NCBI RefSeq assembly: GCF_000004195.4
Contig: NC_030683.2
Span: forward strand, 82,290,910 to 82,354,909
Reading direction: 5' to 3'
Origin: Xenopus tropicalis
Taxonomy: Eukaryota > Chordata > Amphibia > Anura > Pipidae
Length of the DNA: 64,000 nucleotides
Shown here: piece by piece, positions 21,101 to 33,925 of the stretch
Numbering within the stretch: the first letter of the stretch is position 1
Layout: every line of letters starts with the position of its first letter
Notes under the pieces: model-generated
What the model was told of the DNA's origin: nothing
Databases searched by the model: none
What the model saw: only the letters and a program-made list of their open reading frames with translations
Made by a program: the position numbers and the translations under genes

Positions 21101-24100
21101 GATTTGTCAGAATGTGTACTTTCCAAAAATATATGGTTTTGTGGGGGATCTGTATAGTTAGGGGAAGTTTTGGCACATAATACACTGACAGGGGGCTCTG
21201 TGTGCAAAAGCTGAGCTGGCAGGCGAGAAATCCTTATGCGCTATTTTCATTTAGGGTTCAGTACATACCGCAGACTTTGGTATATCTATGCATATTGGGC
21301 ATCAAACTGTTCAGTAGGCCTCTGGTGTTCCTATTTGGGGTGACTTGCCTTTGTACGCAAGAAATTGTGTGAGATAAATGCGACAAATTGCAACATTTTT
21401 AGGCGATTTTCTGAAATGTCATAAAAACCAATAACTTTAGGAAAGCTCTGCAGATTGGTACTTTGGTGTAGAAAGGACTCTTTACCCTTGTTGGATTTGT
21501 CAGAATGTGTACTTTCCAAAAATATATGGTTTTGTGGGGGTCACTGTATGGTTAGGGGAAGTTTTGGCACATAATACACTGACAGGGGGCTCTGTGTGCA
21601 AAAGCTGAGCTGGCAGGCGAGAAATCCTTATGCGCTATTTTCATTTTGGGTTCAGTACATACCGCAGACTTTGGTATATCTATGCATATTGGGCATCAAA
21701 CTGTTCAGTAGACCTCCGGTGTTCCTTTTTGGGGTGATTTGTCTTTATCTGATCTTTATCAAGAAATTGTGAGAGATAAATGCGGCAAATTGCAACATTT
21801 TTATGCGATTTTCGAAAATGTCATATAAATCTGCAAACTTAGGAAAGCTTTACAGCTTGGTACTTTGTAGCAATAAGAAATATTTACCCATTATAGATTC
21901 GGGGGGATGTGTATTTTCCAAAAATATATGGCTTTCTGGGGTGAATGTACTTTTTTTGTAGCATTATCCCACATAAAGGATGTAAATGTGTTGATTTTGC
22001 AGGAGCTGAAATGATAGATCATATGGGGGTATGTTCCCATTGGGGCCCCTACATGCCACATACTTAGGTAAACCTATACATATTGGGCATCAAACTGTTC
22101 AGTGGACCCCTGGCGTTCAAATTTAGGGTGTTTTATCTTGGTACCTAACACTATGTGGGAGATAAGATGCTGCAAAGTGGAAGCTTTGAGGGGATTTTTG
22201 GAAATGTCATCAAAATTGCTAACTTTAGAAAAGCTGTGCGGCTTGGTACTTTGGAGTAGAAAGACATGGGTACCCATTTTAGATTCGGGGGAATGTGTAC
22301 TTTCCAAAAATATATGACTTTCTGGGGTGAGCGTACTTTTTTGTAGCTTTATCCCACATATAATGATGTAAATGTGTTGATTTTGCAGGAGCTGAAATGA
22401 CAGAAATGACAGTATATATGGGGGTATGTTCACATTGGGGCCCCTACATGCCACATACTTAGGTAAACCTATACATATTGGGCATCAAACTGTTCAGTGG
22501 ACCCCTGGCGTTCAAATTCAGGGTGTTTTATCTTGGTACCTAATGCTATGTGGGAGATAAGATGCTTCAAAATGGAAGCTTTGAGGGGATTTTTGGAAAT
22601 GTCATCAAAATTGCTAACTTTAGAAAAGCTGTGCGGCTTGGTACTTTGGAGTAGAAAGACATGGGTACCCATTTTAGATTCGGGGGAATGTGTACTTTCC
22701 AAAAATATATGGCTTTCTGGGGTGAGCGTACTTTTTTGTAGCTTTATCTCACATATAATGATGTAAATGTGTTGATTTTGCAGGAGCTGAAATGACAGAA
22801 ATGACAGTATATATGGGGGTATGTTCACATTCGGGCCCCTACATGCCACATACTTGGGTAAACCTATACATATTGGGCATCAAACTGTTCAGTGGACCCC
22901 TGGTGTTCAAATTCAGGGTGTTTTATCTTGGTACCTAATGCTATGTGGGAGATAAGATGCTTCAAATTGGAAGCTTTGAGGGGATTTTTGGAAATGTCAT
23001 CAAAATTGCTAACTTTAGAAAAGCTGTGCGGCTTGGTACTTTGGAGTAGAAAGACATGGGTACCCATTTTAGATTCGGGGGAATGTGTACTTTCCAAAAA
23101 TATATGACTTTCTGGGGTGAGCGTACTTTTTTGTAGCTTTATCCCACATATAATAATGTAAATGTGTTGATTTTGCAGGAGCTGAAATGACAGAAATGAC
23201 AGTTCATATGGGGGTATGTTCACATTGGGGCCCCTACATGCCACATACTTAGGTAAACCTATACATATTGGGCATCAAACTGTTCAGTGGACCCCTGGCG
23301 TTCAAATTCAGGGTGTTTTATCTTGGTACCTAATGCTATGTGGGAGATAAGATGCTTCAAAGTGGAAGCTTTGAGGGGATTTTTGGAAATGTCATCAAAA
23401 TTGCTAACTTTAGAAAAGCTGTGCGGCTTGGTACTTTGGAGTAGAAAGACATGGGTACCCATTTTAGATTCGGGGGAATGTGTACTTTCCAAAAATATAT
23501 GACTTTCTGGGGTGAGCGTACTTTTTACTAGCTTCATCCCACATATAATGATGTAAATGTGTTGATTTTGCAGAAGCTGAAATGACAGAAATGACAGTTC
23601 ATATGGGGTATGTTCACATTGGGGCCCCTACATGCCACATACTTAGGTAAACCTATACATATTGGGCATCAAACTGTTCAGTGGACCCCAGGCATTCATA
23701 TTTAGGGTGTTTTATTTGGTTACTTTATGACCTGTAGGAGATAAGATACTATAGACTAGAAGCTTTGAAGCGATTTTTAAAAAAAATCACAAATTTTGAT
23801 AAAAACCAATAACTTTAGGAAAGCATTGCGACTTGATAGTTTGGAGTAGACAGACAGTTGTGCCTATTCTGTATTCCCCAGAATCTGTTCTTTCCAAAAA
23901 TGTACAATTTTCTGGGATAAACCTTCTGTTAGTGGAATTTTGGCCTTGAAATCCAAAGTATGCAGTTTTTTTGGAGCAGTGCTTTGGGAATTTGGTAGTG
24001 TACTGCTGGGAGTTTTTGACCTATACAAGTGAGAAATCTCCATAAAACTATATATATTTGGTATTGGCACGTTCAGGAGACATGGGACTTTCCAAATCAG

Positions 24101-27100
24101 TTGTATATTCGTGCATAAAATAATTTTTGTTTCTAGTATGTGTGATTATATTATGGAAATTTTTTTTTTGCATTTTTAGACATTTAGAAGCCTATATCTT
24201 GTTACAGAATTGGAATTACACAAAAATTCTACCATATTCTGAAAGCTTAGGTTGTTCTGAAAAAAACGATATATTGTTTTCCTTGGTAAACTAAAAGTCC
24301 CCCCGAGGAAAGGCCCCTAAAGTGAAACAGTGCAAAATGTTCAAAAACTGTCTGGCAATACAAGTTCCGCTTTGACCAAAATGGCTGGCAGTAAAAGGGT
24401 TAAAAACAGCCAATTCCAGTAATGTCTGACAACATAACTCAGAACTGCTGTTGCTTAATTGGATGCTATATTAACACAAGAAAGTTAAACATACTTTTTC
24501 TCCCATACCTGAACAATATTACTAGGCCATCTGCGTATCCTATGTATGGGTGGCCATACACAGGCAGATATAAGCTGACAAATCTGGTTCTATTGACTGA
24601 TTCGGCAGCTTTTTTGCCAATGTATGGGGCCCTGCAATGGTGCTTCCTGAAAATCAGGCAGATGTCTATCGAATTGAGGTCCACATGGACTCATTCATAT
24701 GGTCCTCACTCCGATGGCTCCTATCCCCTTCATTTTAATGGGATCATTTAGCCCTAGTGCCAAACGATCATATCACAATATCACCTACTTTTGGTGGACA
24801 TATCGGAGGGAAGATACGCTCATTTGGTGAGGTAGTGCATGGTCACCTTAATTCAACCATATTTGTGATGTGCCTTGTTAGATCATATTATACAGAGATT
24901 CCGATTTTCAGTATCTTTTTGTTTTACAGGATGTAAATCGTGAAGTTATTAAAACAGACTATGCAAAAGTGCAGATTCCTGAATTAGATTTTGAAATTCC
25001 AGCATGTAGCCAGAAAGGAGGTTTGTGCATTTAACTTTATGTGTATGGAATATAGGGTTGTATATATAATTATTAGAGTAAATATTTTTTTTTTAATTTC
25101 TTGTTTTCCAGCACTCACTACAATTGAAGGAATCATTGAAAGAACAATTGTGGGCCTACAACAGGAGCAGTCTCTTCGCCGAGTAAGTACTAGATTCAGT
25201 CAGAATTAGTGCAGAGATTGCTGTTACATTGTACAGTACAGTTGCTCCTAATGTGTAGCGCACAATATAACTTTATTATTTATTCCACAGGCTGTTTTGA
25301 TGTTGCAGCAGTTTTCCTTCCTTTGTACTAGGCAGGTATCAAATCTGTGTGCTGTTTGTGATAATTCACATATCATTGAAAGCATTCTGTAATAATTAAA
25401 GGCTTTACATGGAAAAATGTTTTTTCAGAATGCATCCAGTAATGCTCCTCAAGCCGAATCCTCTATTCAAATCTCATTTGAATCTTTTTTTCATTTGTTT
25501 GTTGTGTGGGACCTGTTATCCAGAAACCCATTATCCAAAAAGCTTTACGAAATGAAAAGGCCATCTCCCATAGAATCTCTTTTAATCAAATAATTCAAAT
25601 TTTTTAAAATGATTTTCTTTTCTCTCTAGTAATAAAACAATACATTGTACTTGATCCCAACTAAGATATTTATTGACAATCATTATTGGAGGCAAAACAA
25701 TCTTAGTGGGTTTATTTAATGTTTAAATTATTTTTTTAGGAGACTTAAGGTATGAAGATCCAAATTACATTATCTGGAAAACTCCAGGTCCCTAGCATTC
25801 ATACTAGTATATTGCTTCCTACAGAAACATGGAACAAATGCATTGTGGTTGCCTGACAACATCAGTTTGCTTTTTCAGGTGGCATTTCTTCTGGTGATTA
25901 CAACACTATGATATGATGATTTTTTTATTTTTTGTGGAATAGTCAACATTTGTTTTGTCTTCTTCTTAGGCTGAAAATGAAAGTATTGCAGCTAAAGTTG
26001 ATGAATTTATTATAAAGCTTCAGCGACTGAAAGATGGGGAAGACCAGTTTACTTTTGTAAGTAAGCTATGCTTCGTTTCACGAGTGCTCTGTGAGACTGA
26101 CATATGGGAGTCTATATCTGGTCATGCGCCTGTTCAAATATTGAACCAAATCTGGATCCTAATTTCCCTTTGCAAATTAATTGAGTACTTTGAAAAAGAA
26201 GATTTAAGTATAGCATGAAAGAAACATAAAAACAAAAAATGGTACCTGTGTCACGTGATTTAAAGGGTTTGGATTTGTGTTCAGCCAGGTACTTGGGTTC
26301 AGCTGAATACAAAGCCTGCAGAAAAAAAGTTCTGATTCTGCCAAAAACTGAACTAAATCCTGGATTTGGTGCATCCCTAGCAATTACTAAGTAACCAATC
26401 AAATATTTACTTCAGTACTCTTACTTGTAGTAGACTGATCAAACTAATTGTTTAGTCATGTAATATGCAGTGTATAACTGTATACTTTAGACTTTATTAA
26501 TAAAGTGAATGACTGTCGTTCTATATCTGTATCCATTTTATGCTACTGACATACTGTTGTACTTCAGATACTGACACTTAGGTGACAAGGACTTTAATAT
26601 AATATAATATTTAATATACTCTCTTTAGATTATTGATGACCCATCAGGGAACAGCTTTGTGGAGAATCCATTTGCTCCTCAAAAGGATGAAGCACTTTTG
26701 GTTACACGCTACAAGAGGACTCCAGAACAGGATGTGTTACTAGGGCTTGAGGTATGTATTTTTCTCTTTTTTTTTTTAAAGAAGAAGGAAAGGCTAATAA
26801 AGAGTTAATCTCAAGCTGCAGGCATACCTTCAGTTGTCTTAATAGTGCCCTTAAGTCTCCCCATATTTCTCCCGTTCAGATGATCAGAAGCCAAACAGGA
26901 ATAAAAAAAATGCAGAGCTGTGTAAAGAAAGTTCCCATAATGCCTCACTCCTGCACCAAGAGCAAGACAGGTGTAGATGCTCAGTTAGTAAGACTCTGAG
27001 TCAGCTTCCTGCTGATTGGCTCAGATCCACATTCCTAAGGGGGGGGGTGAGTTCTTGGCATTCTTGAGGGAGTAGGGAGCAGGAGAGGGGAGAGAGCAGA

Positions 27101-30100
27101 GAGCTGCGTGTCTCTGGCAGAGGAAAATGGACACAACAAATCTTTTGACAGGGAACTCAGTGCAGCGTTTCTGTGAGTGCTTATGGCTGTATTTACATAG
27201 ACTTTTCTGATAAAGCTCCTTTAAAACCTTTTTACTGTATATATAGAAACTTTTTAAGCTTGTTACAAATCTACAAGGAAGTAGGAAAAAGATGTTGGGT
27301 ACAGCCACTTATTGGATCAATCAAGTGCTCTGTTCTTTTGTTGTTTTCAAACTTGAATAATCACCTTACAACAAACAGTTAACTCTGCTGACATCCCAGA
27401 AGTGTTCATATGCATTTTATTGACATGCCCATTCATGCTTAGCCACAACAATTTTTGCAGTTTCCTAGCACCCCTTGTTCATGTTTCATTTTTTGTTTCT
27501 GAATTACAACTAGTCATTTACTTAACTTGAAATTATTACTAGTCAATTAAATTAGAGTACCAGAATGTCCAGTAATTTCATTAATGCAAAATAAACATTG
27601 AGTATAACTTTTAAAATGTATTAAAGGGTATGTTTACCTTTAAAACACTTTCATAAAATATTTTTTTTTTCTTTAGAGCTCATCTGCAAGTCAGAAACAG
27701 GAAGAGAAACCTATGCCAACCAGTGAGGAACTGAGAGATGAGGTACCGGCTTAATATAAGCATTATGACTTCATGTATATTAAGTTTGATCTTGTAGATA
27801 TTGTGGGATGTCCAGCTATCTGTGGATTTTTATTGCAGGTCCTCCAGTTCCCAACAAATTGTCCAGAATGCAATGTTCCAGCAAAGACTAACATGAAGCT
27901 AGTGCGTATCCTTTGTGGCCTATCCAAACCTGTGTACAGTAATTTTATATTAAGAATGAAATCAAAAACTGATATTCTAGGAATTTTTTCTTTCTCTTTT
28001 TCATGTATTTTACGTACTTTGATTCTTTGATTTAGCCGAGTGCTAATGAACTAAGATTTTACAGCATATTAAACAAGATGGTACAGGAAAAGGGCTTTGT
28101 CAACCCAAATGGCTCTAATAATGTTGAAAATACAATTAAGGATATATTTACTTAGTATAAAAAATGTTGTAACTTTATGCCATTGCATTGAACCTTGTGA
28201 GGCTTTAAAAATGGTCCTGTGTACTGTATACTCACAGCAAAGTGGTATTTCTTGTAGAAATGCATTATTACAGGGGTAGTTAACTTTTAGAACGTTATGG
28301 AGTGTTCTGTTCTTAGAAACTTTTTATTTGTATTGTTTGTATTTTTCTGGTTCCTCTTTCCTGTGTTCACTGACCCAGACAAAGGGCTATTGCTGTGTAA
28401 AGTTATCATTTTAGTTTTGTTACTTTTTATTACTTATCTTTCTATTCAGGCCCTTTCCTATTCATCTTTGAGCCTCTTATTTAAAGCACTGCCTGGCAGC
28501 GAGGGCATATTAGATCCAACCAGTTTTATTATTACAGAGAAAAAGGAAATCATTATTAAAAATATGAATTATTTGATTAAAATGGAGTCTATGGGAGATG
28601 GCCTTTCTATAATTCGGAACTTTCTGGATAATGGGTTTCCGGATAAGGGAAATATGGCTTGTGAAAAGAGTGCAATGACATGGATTTTGTTTACAGTGAT
28701 GCAAACAAATATTTTTTTACCTTCTCAGTCATAGGTGATCAATTCTTAAAGGTAAATCTTTGACAAATTGTTAGAAATCCCTCATTTCAAGGAAGTCATT
28801 ATTATGGCTACAAACTGTGACTCCTGCGGCCATCGGACTAATGAGGTGAGCCAGACTAGTTAAATTTTGCCAGAACCAGCAATGACATTCTTATGTAGTT
28901 GCTGTTATAGAAATGCAATTTCTTGAAATTAAATTGCTTCTGTACATTGTGATTAGCATTTGTAATTAATATTAATATCTTTTTAAAGGGTGTAAATAAA
29001 GAGTTTACAGACACTCTCAGATTAAGTAACATACAGATTGGCCAGCTCTGACATCTGTTTATTTTTCAATACAATGGCCATTGTTTTGTTTGAGAAAGCA
29101 TGTTAAACAGTTAAGGGCTCTGGCACACGAGGAGATTTGTCGCCGGCGATTTTTAAAAGAGCGATTTGGCGACAAGACGCCAATGCTAAATCAATGGAAA
29201 TCGCCAGTGTCAAAACATACGAGGCTACTTCAAATCGCCTGCTGTTTCAAATCGCACACAGACCCTTTTCTGAGCGACTTGAGTAAACATGAGGGGGAGT
29301 TAACTGTTGAGTGTACCATGGGTAGCAGATCGCCTGGAGCTCAACTCGCATGAAATCTCTTCGTGAGTATTGTCGTGGCGACTTGTCAGGGGAAAAAAAC
29401 GCAGGTGACAAATCTCCTCGTGTGCCAGAGCCCTAAGAGTGTGGTGCAGTTGCACCAAGGTCTGTAACCCAAAAGGGAACATGATTGCCATTGGTCCCAT
29501 TAATAGTTATGCTGTGTTATTATCCATCTAGGAAGGTGATAGGACTGCACTTATTTTGAAGCAAATTAATACAGTTTGGCCATCTGTGTTGGTAATATTG
29601 TCCTGACTAAATTTAAATGTGTATTGATTATTTAGTGACTTGAGTTTGTCCAGATTTATACTCATGGCACAGTTCCTAAATATGTGAATTGCTGTTTCTG
29701 TTGCAGGTGAAATCAGGAGGTGCCATTGAACCTCTTGGGACTAGAATCACCTTGCACATTACAGATCTGTCTGACCTTACCAGAGATGTGTTAAAAGTAA
29801 GTATTCGGCAAAATTTATTGTGTGTGTCTCAAAATGTTGGATTTTTTGTAGTAAAACATTTTTTTTTTGTATATTAAGTCAGTGTGTGCGGTACTCTGTT
29901 AGTCTGATACTAATAATACCTGTTTGATTTTACAGTCTGAGACCTGTGGTATTAGTGTCCCAGAGTTGGAGTTTGAACTGGGGATGGGTGCTCTTGGTGG
30001 CAAGTTCACCACTTTGGAAGGCCTTCTAAAAGACATCAAAGATTTGGTAACAATCCTAATATAATGCACTGTCTTTTTTTTATTCACACCCCCACCTCTT

Positions 30101-32441
30101 CCCATTTTTGTACTGTGTAAGGATCTAGGTGTAAAAAAAAATTAAAAAAAAAAATATATTTTTTTAGCAATTGTGGCTTCCTCACATTTTACAGGATACT
30201 GTTATAGATGCAAAGGGTTAGTGGCAAGTGTCACTGCTGACCTCATTGCAAAATATTTCAGTGTTTTCAATGCTTGCGTTTCTCTGTGCAGCACTGATCA
30301 TAGCTTACATCAGCAGTACATCCATTGTAGATCTGCCACATGGATGTCTGTCTGTTTTTTTTTTTAATGTACTATTGATATTGAGTCTGCTTTGGTATAC
30401 TTGGTATACCCTTGTTTTCTTAAGGGCACCACTAGTGGAAAAGAATTAAATCTAAATACTTTTTGCTCTTGGGAAACAAATTAATTATGTAATAATGTTT
30501 AATTTAAGAATTTGGTCATGCAATTCAAGACCATTTAGGACTTTGAATAAGAGTTGTATAGATTTACAGGGAATTAACTCTGTTTGCTTCTTGCAGGTGG
30601 TGGATAAGAACCCTTTTACACTTGGTGACAGCTCCTCATCAGACAGAAGGGAAAAGCTTGAGGACTTTGGCAGGAAAATTGACCAGGTATGAAGTATGTG
30701 CTGATCAATAGTAGACCAGGGAAAAAAAGTGGCTAATAAAGTGGCAGATTTCTCAAAATTCAAATTTATGGAAAAAAATGCGGATGTGAAAAAAAATAAC
30801 TGCAACAAAACTAGTGCAACTTTTTTTCTTGAATGCTAGCTTATTTAAGAAAAAAGTGCAACAGAATATTCCTGTGTGTCTTTTGTCTCAGAAAAAAAGT
30901 TGCACGCTGGCGAGAATCCCATTGTTCCATTCATTTTCAACAAGGCTATAAACTCTGTTTTAATAACTGGGAAAATAAATAAATAAAGCTGTTAGATACA
31001 ATTCTCATTGGCTTGTATTGATTCTCACTAGCTTTTACTTGCCAAGCTTTTCTTAATAAATACTGACTATTCGTGGTTCTTAAGCATATTCTCGAGTATA
31101 GTCGCATATGCGTTTTTTCACAGTTTTTTCTAGAATCATGAAAAACAACTTGACTTTTGATAAATTGGCCTAAGTGTAACTAATAAAGGCTAACAACTGT
31201 TGAAGGTTTGTGTTATTGCCTCTGTCTGTCTTTCTCTCTCCCCCCCCCCCCCCCCTTATAGGAGGAAAAAATATTTTGCTTGAAAGAATCTTACAAAGGG
31301 ATACTACAAATGTTCTTTAATTTTTCTGCCACAAAGGAATAAATACAGTATATGCTATAAAAAGTACAAGTCAGACCATGTCTTGGCTGCTATGCCTTAT
31401 GACTGTATTTATTCTTTCACCTGCACACATGGCAGATTAACAGAAGGCCCTGGGATCAGTAATGAATGATTATGAATAAGGGCCATAACAATGACAAGAC
31501 ACACATAGTTTTATTTATTTTCCAAGTTACAGTTTCTTAACCTTCATTGGCTGTACCCTCCTGCATGAATCTCACGTGATCATTTGTTGTCCCCATTCAG
31601 ATCCTGGAGGGACATTTAAAGGCACATTTCATTCTTGATGACCCAGCTGGGAATAGCTACCTTCAGGTAAGCAAAACAATGAACTCACTTGACAGACATA
31701 TAATAAAGAAATGCTTGAAACAGTGCAAATATCCCATATTAATTAGGGATTTGCTTTTACATATTCTCTGTTATGTTAACAGCTGTGTAAGAAGGCATTC
31801 TATAATGTGCACATTTATCATTTTATATTTGTATTTAAATACAGTAGAAACTATTTCACAGCATTGCGTGGACAAAGCTACTACATGAAGTCATATATTT
31901 GTTCAATCATTCCCTCCCGCCTCCTAGCTTCATCAACCACTAGCAAATAACTATAGTGAATGCCCCTTAAAGTACATTTAAGGGGCATTCACTATTGGAC
32001 CTATACACAGTCAAACACTGATTTTAGATCAGTTTATTTTTATACATTCCAGTGCTTGCATTCTTTAAATGTTCCAGTATACTTGTATACCCTTTGTTTT
32101 TGTTTAACATTTTAAGTTTTCTTGCATTTTAATTCATAATTTTCAGTCCAATACTGTGAAACTCTGATTTTAAAACCTCCCCTATTTTACATAATTTTTT
32201 TTGGCCGTGTGAAAAAACAAAAAATCATGGTTTTACTGCAAATGGTAAATATAAAAAGAAGTATGTGGTCCCATTGAGCTCGGTTCTTACTTAGTAAGTT
32301 ATATATTTTCTCTCACAGAATGTATATGCACCAGAAGAAGACCCTGAAATGAAAGTAGAGAAGTATGAACGGACATTTGAGCAAAATGAGGATCTTGGAC
32401 TCAATGACATGAAAACAGAGGGATATGAAGAGAAGGCTTGA
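18179..32441 (+). CDS. zpr1: Zinc finger protein ZPR1 (14 coding exons, 446 aa)
   Basis: Exons: 18179-18301, 18885-19046, 24930-25020, 25112-25182, 25970-26056, 26629-26751, 27677-27742, 27839-27905, 28775-28845, 29707-29796, 29936-30046, 30597-30686, 31601-31666, 32319-32441. All junctions are GT..AG and the phases join without a break into 446 residues (human 459). Two C4 zinc fingers are visible: C35/C38 with C64/C67, and C249/C252 with C278/C281. Each is followed by a ZPR1 homology domain with a [14 protein letters not shown] motif ([10 protein letters not shown] near 179-188; [10 protein letters not shown] near 396). ZPR1 binds eEF1A and shuttles from cytoplasm to nucleolus on growth stimulation; the mammalian protein also acts with SMN. 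Intron 2 is enlarged by a 4.6 kb transposon. The orthology is very firm; the function is taken from mammals. Confidence 0.95.
19852..20111. repeat. Six consecutive hairpins at the left end of element 2
   Basis: Hairpins: (1) 19854-19898, the terminal repeat folding on an internal inverted copy of itself; (2) 19899-19943, arms gcttaaacgccaacgacgt; (3) about 19947-19986, arms gccctctgcagcggcggca; (4) 19996-20033, arms tgacagcccccctgg; (5) 20036-20068, arms agggtcctgcgagc; (6) 20071-20111, arms aggaagcagcagat. Gaps between them are only a few bases. Confidence 0.88.
20700..23860 (+). repeat. Tandem repeat array of element 2 (8 units of about 394 bp)
   Basis: The anchor 'ggcatcaaactgttcagt' occurs at 20905, 21298, 21692, 22086, 22481, 22876, 23271 and 23665, spacing 393-395. 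The three units up to 21692 form one subfamily (actttggtatatctatgcat) and those from 22086 another (taggtaaacctatacatatt). The 126-codon minus-strand open frames at 22074-23244 recur because the units do: 395 is not a multiple of three and the frame does not run through. Confidence 0.9.
24545..24850. repeat. MITE family B copy in zpr1 intron 2
   Basis: The left end is 'gtggccatacacaggcagat' and the right end is 'gcatggtcacctta', imperfectly inverted. Internal words 'actgattcggcagctt' and 'ggtggacatatcgg' match the intact copy at 53753-54002. Confidence 0.55.
25505..25800 (+). repeat. MITE family C copy in zpr1 intron 4
   Basis: 'gggacctgttatccagaaac', 'ttatccaaaaagc', 'caaataattcaa' and 'gacttaaggtatgaagatcc' align in order with the full copy at 38216-38544. 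Termini are worn. Confidence 0.65.
26100..26385 (-). repeat. Dispersed repeat D (gcatccctag end) in zpr1 intron 5
   Basis: It ends 'ggatttggtgcatccctagc' and contains 'ctgtgtcacgtgattt' and 'cagccaggtacttgggttc', shared with the segment at 38570-38790. A terminus reading agggatgcacc (on the minus strand) is common in Xenopus hAT-type elements. The 96-codon minus-strand frame is incidental. Confidence 0.5.
26776..27240 (-). repeat. T2-type MITE, family E, in zpr1 intron 6
   Basis: It starts TTAAAGAAGAAGGAAAGGCTAATAAAGAG and contains 'gatgatcagaagcc', 'gctgtgtaaagaaagttccc', 'ctgcaccaag' and 'cttatggctgtatttacata'. All of these appear inverted in the copy at 56496-56883. The right terminus is too worn to place exactly. 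Confidence 0.65.
28510..28650 (-). repeat. MITE family C fragment in zpr1 intron 8
   Basis: The reverse of family C: 'ttattattacagagaaaaag', 'gattaaaatggagtctatgg', 'ttctggataatgggtttccg'. Only about 140 bases remain. Confidence 0.6.
29112..29436. mobile_element. MITE family A, full copy (PIF/Harbinger-like), zpr1 intron 9
   Basis: TAA at 29112-29114 and 29434-29436 flank inverted termini GGGCTCTGGCACACGAGGAG and the inverse CTCCTCGTGTGCCAGAGCCC (29115-29433). A 3-bp TAA duplication with G-starting termini fits PIF/Harbinger MITEs. Internal words gcgatt/aatcgc and 'ggcgac' recur. No transposase is present. Confidence 0.8.
31953..31995. repeat. Perfect 19-bp-stem hairpin in zpr1 intron 13
   Basis: ATAGTGAATGCCCCTTAAA, loop GTACA, then the exact reverse complement. 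It may be the smallest form of a T2-like MITE (it contains CTTAAA), but no target duplication is evident. Confidence 0.6.
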
Positions 32442-33028
32442 TGGCTGCTAGCTCTGCCAAGATCACTTGGTTTCATGGAAACATAAATGCAGCATTATGA
32501 ATGAACAGTTGTTTTGCTAGTTGTTTTCAGTAAACAATATTTCAGTATGCAAATAGCTATGTATGCTGAAGACGCCCAGATGCTTGCTCACACTGCTAAT
32601 GTGGATATAATTCTTCCATTTACTGCCCCCTAAAAACATTGTAGCTGCCTTTTTTTCTTCTCCAGAAGAGTGCGTCTCCAGAGTGAGAGAGTAAGGTATC
32701 CGATATTTCATTTGTGGAAAATCATCATGTTGGGGCACACAGGATTCTTTATTAAGTGCCTGAAGAAAAACAAATGACCACATGTAGGCCACTGATAAAC
32801 AGTGTTGTCCTTTAAAACTAGATATATGGCAATATACTCCCTACCTTTAATGCCGTAATTTAGCACAGGGGTGTAATGCTTCTAGCCATTTAATTGGTTC
32901 TGAACCTCAACTCCAATCATCCATAACTAGCACCAAATAAGATAGGAGATATACTTTCAGAAGTTTTTAAAGGCCAGGTCATCCTAACTGTTGGACTGTT
33001 TTGTGTATCAGTTAAGTTTATTCAGTTT

Positions 33029-33286
33029 AATAAACTTGTATATTTTATTAGTTGCAAAGAAAGTTGTTCTGCCATATAGAAGGGCTGTATTATTTTTTTC
33101 AAAGGTGATGTGTCACCTACTTCACCATGGCTCAAGTGGAGCTACAGGTCATCTGTGGAAATTAGCCATTTTTAAGTTGCAATAGATAGCCACAGCTGGG
33201 CATTTTATGTTACAAAAAAATTGTAAAAAAAAATATATATATATTTAAATTGGTGACCCTCATTTTATGTTCTAACAACAAATAAA
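33029..33286 (+). terminator. zpr1: zpr1 candidate poly(A) signals
   Basis: AATAAA occurs at 33029-33034 and again at 33281-33286, about 590 and 840 bases after the zpr1 stop. The second is followed by a T-containing stretch. Which one is used cannot be told from sequence. Confidence 0.5.
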
Positions 33287-33550
33287 AACTTAAATGTACA
33301 CACACAATCTTTATTGTTACTGTAGTTGATAGTATCTGGGTTTAAATATAATTATAACTGGGCCATACAAAATGAGATTGTTGCACTATAAATTTAATGC
33401 TGCTACTTGAGTGCTTGCTAGTTGTTTTCATACTTGACATAGCATATCTAAACTTGCTACAGGTTTACGTATCAGCAGAGTGTTTAGAAAAGATGGAGGG
33501 CCCATCCCATTGTATATGTGAGGCTCCTATTAGATATAGGATCTGAAAAG

Positions 33551-33925
33551 TTAAAGGGGCTATTCACCTTTGAATTTACTTTTAGTGTTGATATTCTGGG
33601 ACAATTTGAAGATGGTCTTTGTTTTTTTTTTATTTAGTTTTTTTTTTTAATTTCTTAACTTTTTGTTCAGCATCTCTTCAGTTTTGAATTGATAATATAC
33701 TATAGCAATCAGTTTGAATGAGACTGGAATATGAATGGGAGCTACTGAAAAGAAAGCAAAGTAATAAAAATAACAATACAATCAAGCTGTAGCCTCACAG
33801 AGCAATAGTTTTTGTCTGTCTAGAGGGAGGCAGAAGAGGAAAGCAAATAATTTAAAAACTATAAAAATTAAAAATGAAGTTTAGTTGATAAGTTGCTAAA
33901 AATACATCTGAGAAATCTCTTTTAA
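33551..33925. repeat. T2-type MITE, diverged copy
   Basis: The left end TTAAAGGGGCTATTCACCTT and internal blocks ('tattctgggacaattt', 'gtagcctcacagag', 'caaataatttaaaaac', 'gttgctaaaaata') align with 11376-11846. The right end is worn to 'tctcttttaa'. Confidence 0.7.

Larger units (their letters stand above)
19848..24403. mobile_element. piggyBac-like non-autonomous element 2 (4.55 kb) in zpr1 intron 2
   Basis: TTAA copies at 19848-19851 and 24400-24403 enclose inverted termini CTCTTTTACTGCCA (19852-19865) and TGGCAGTAAAAGGG (24386-24399), with one mismatch. This matches the CCYTTT..CTGCCA ends reported for Xenopus piggyBac-like (Uribo-type) elements. The interior has six hairpins (19852-20111), T-runs and ACACTTA-rich tracts (20180-20460), eight tandem units (20700-23860) and a 3' block with aaaaaaacgatata near 24261. 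No transposase is encoded. It is intronic and does not touch the splice sites. Confidence 0.85.

Noticed and set aside
22074..23537. Repeated 126-codon minus-strand open frames in the 395-bp units
   Set aside because: The frame is closed in each unit (395 is not a multiple of 3) and identity follows the DNA repeat, including silent sites. It is a by-product of tandem duplication inside a transposon.
27901..27904. GTGCGT donor directly after the codon for L262 in zpr1 exon 8
   Set aside because: It breaks the phase with exon 9. The GTATCC donor at 27906 restores V-Q-I-P-H-F-K as in human.
30228..30449. Hydrophobic 73-codon frame in zpr1 intron 11
   Set aside because: It is intronic, T-rich, with no start context or similarity recognised.
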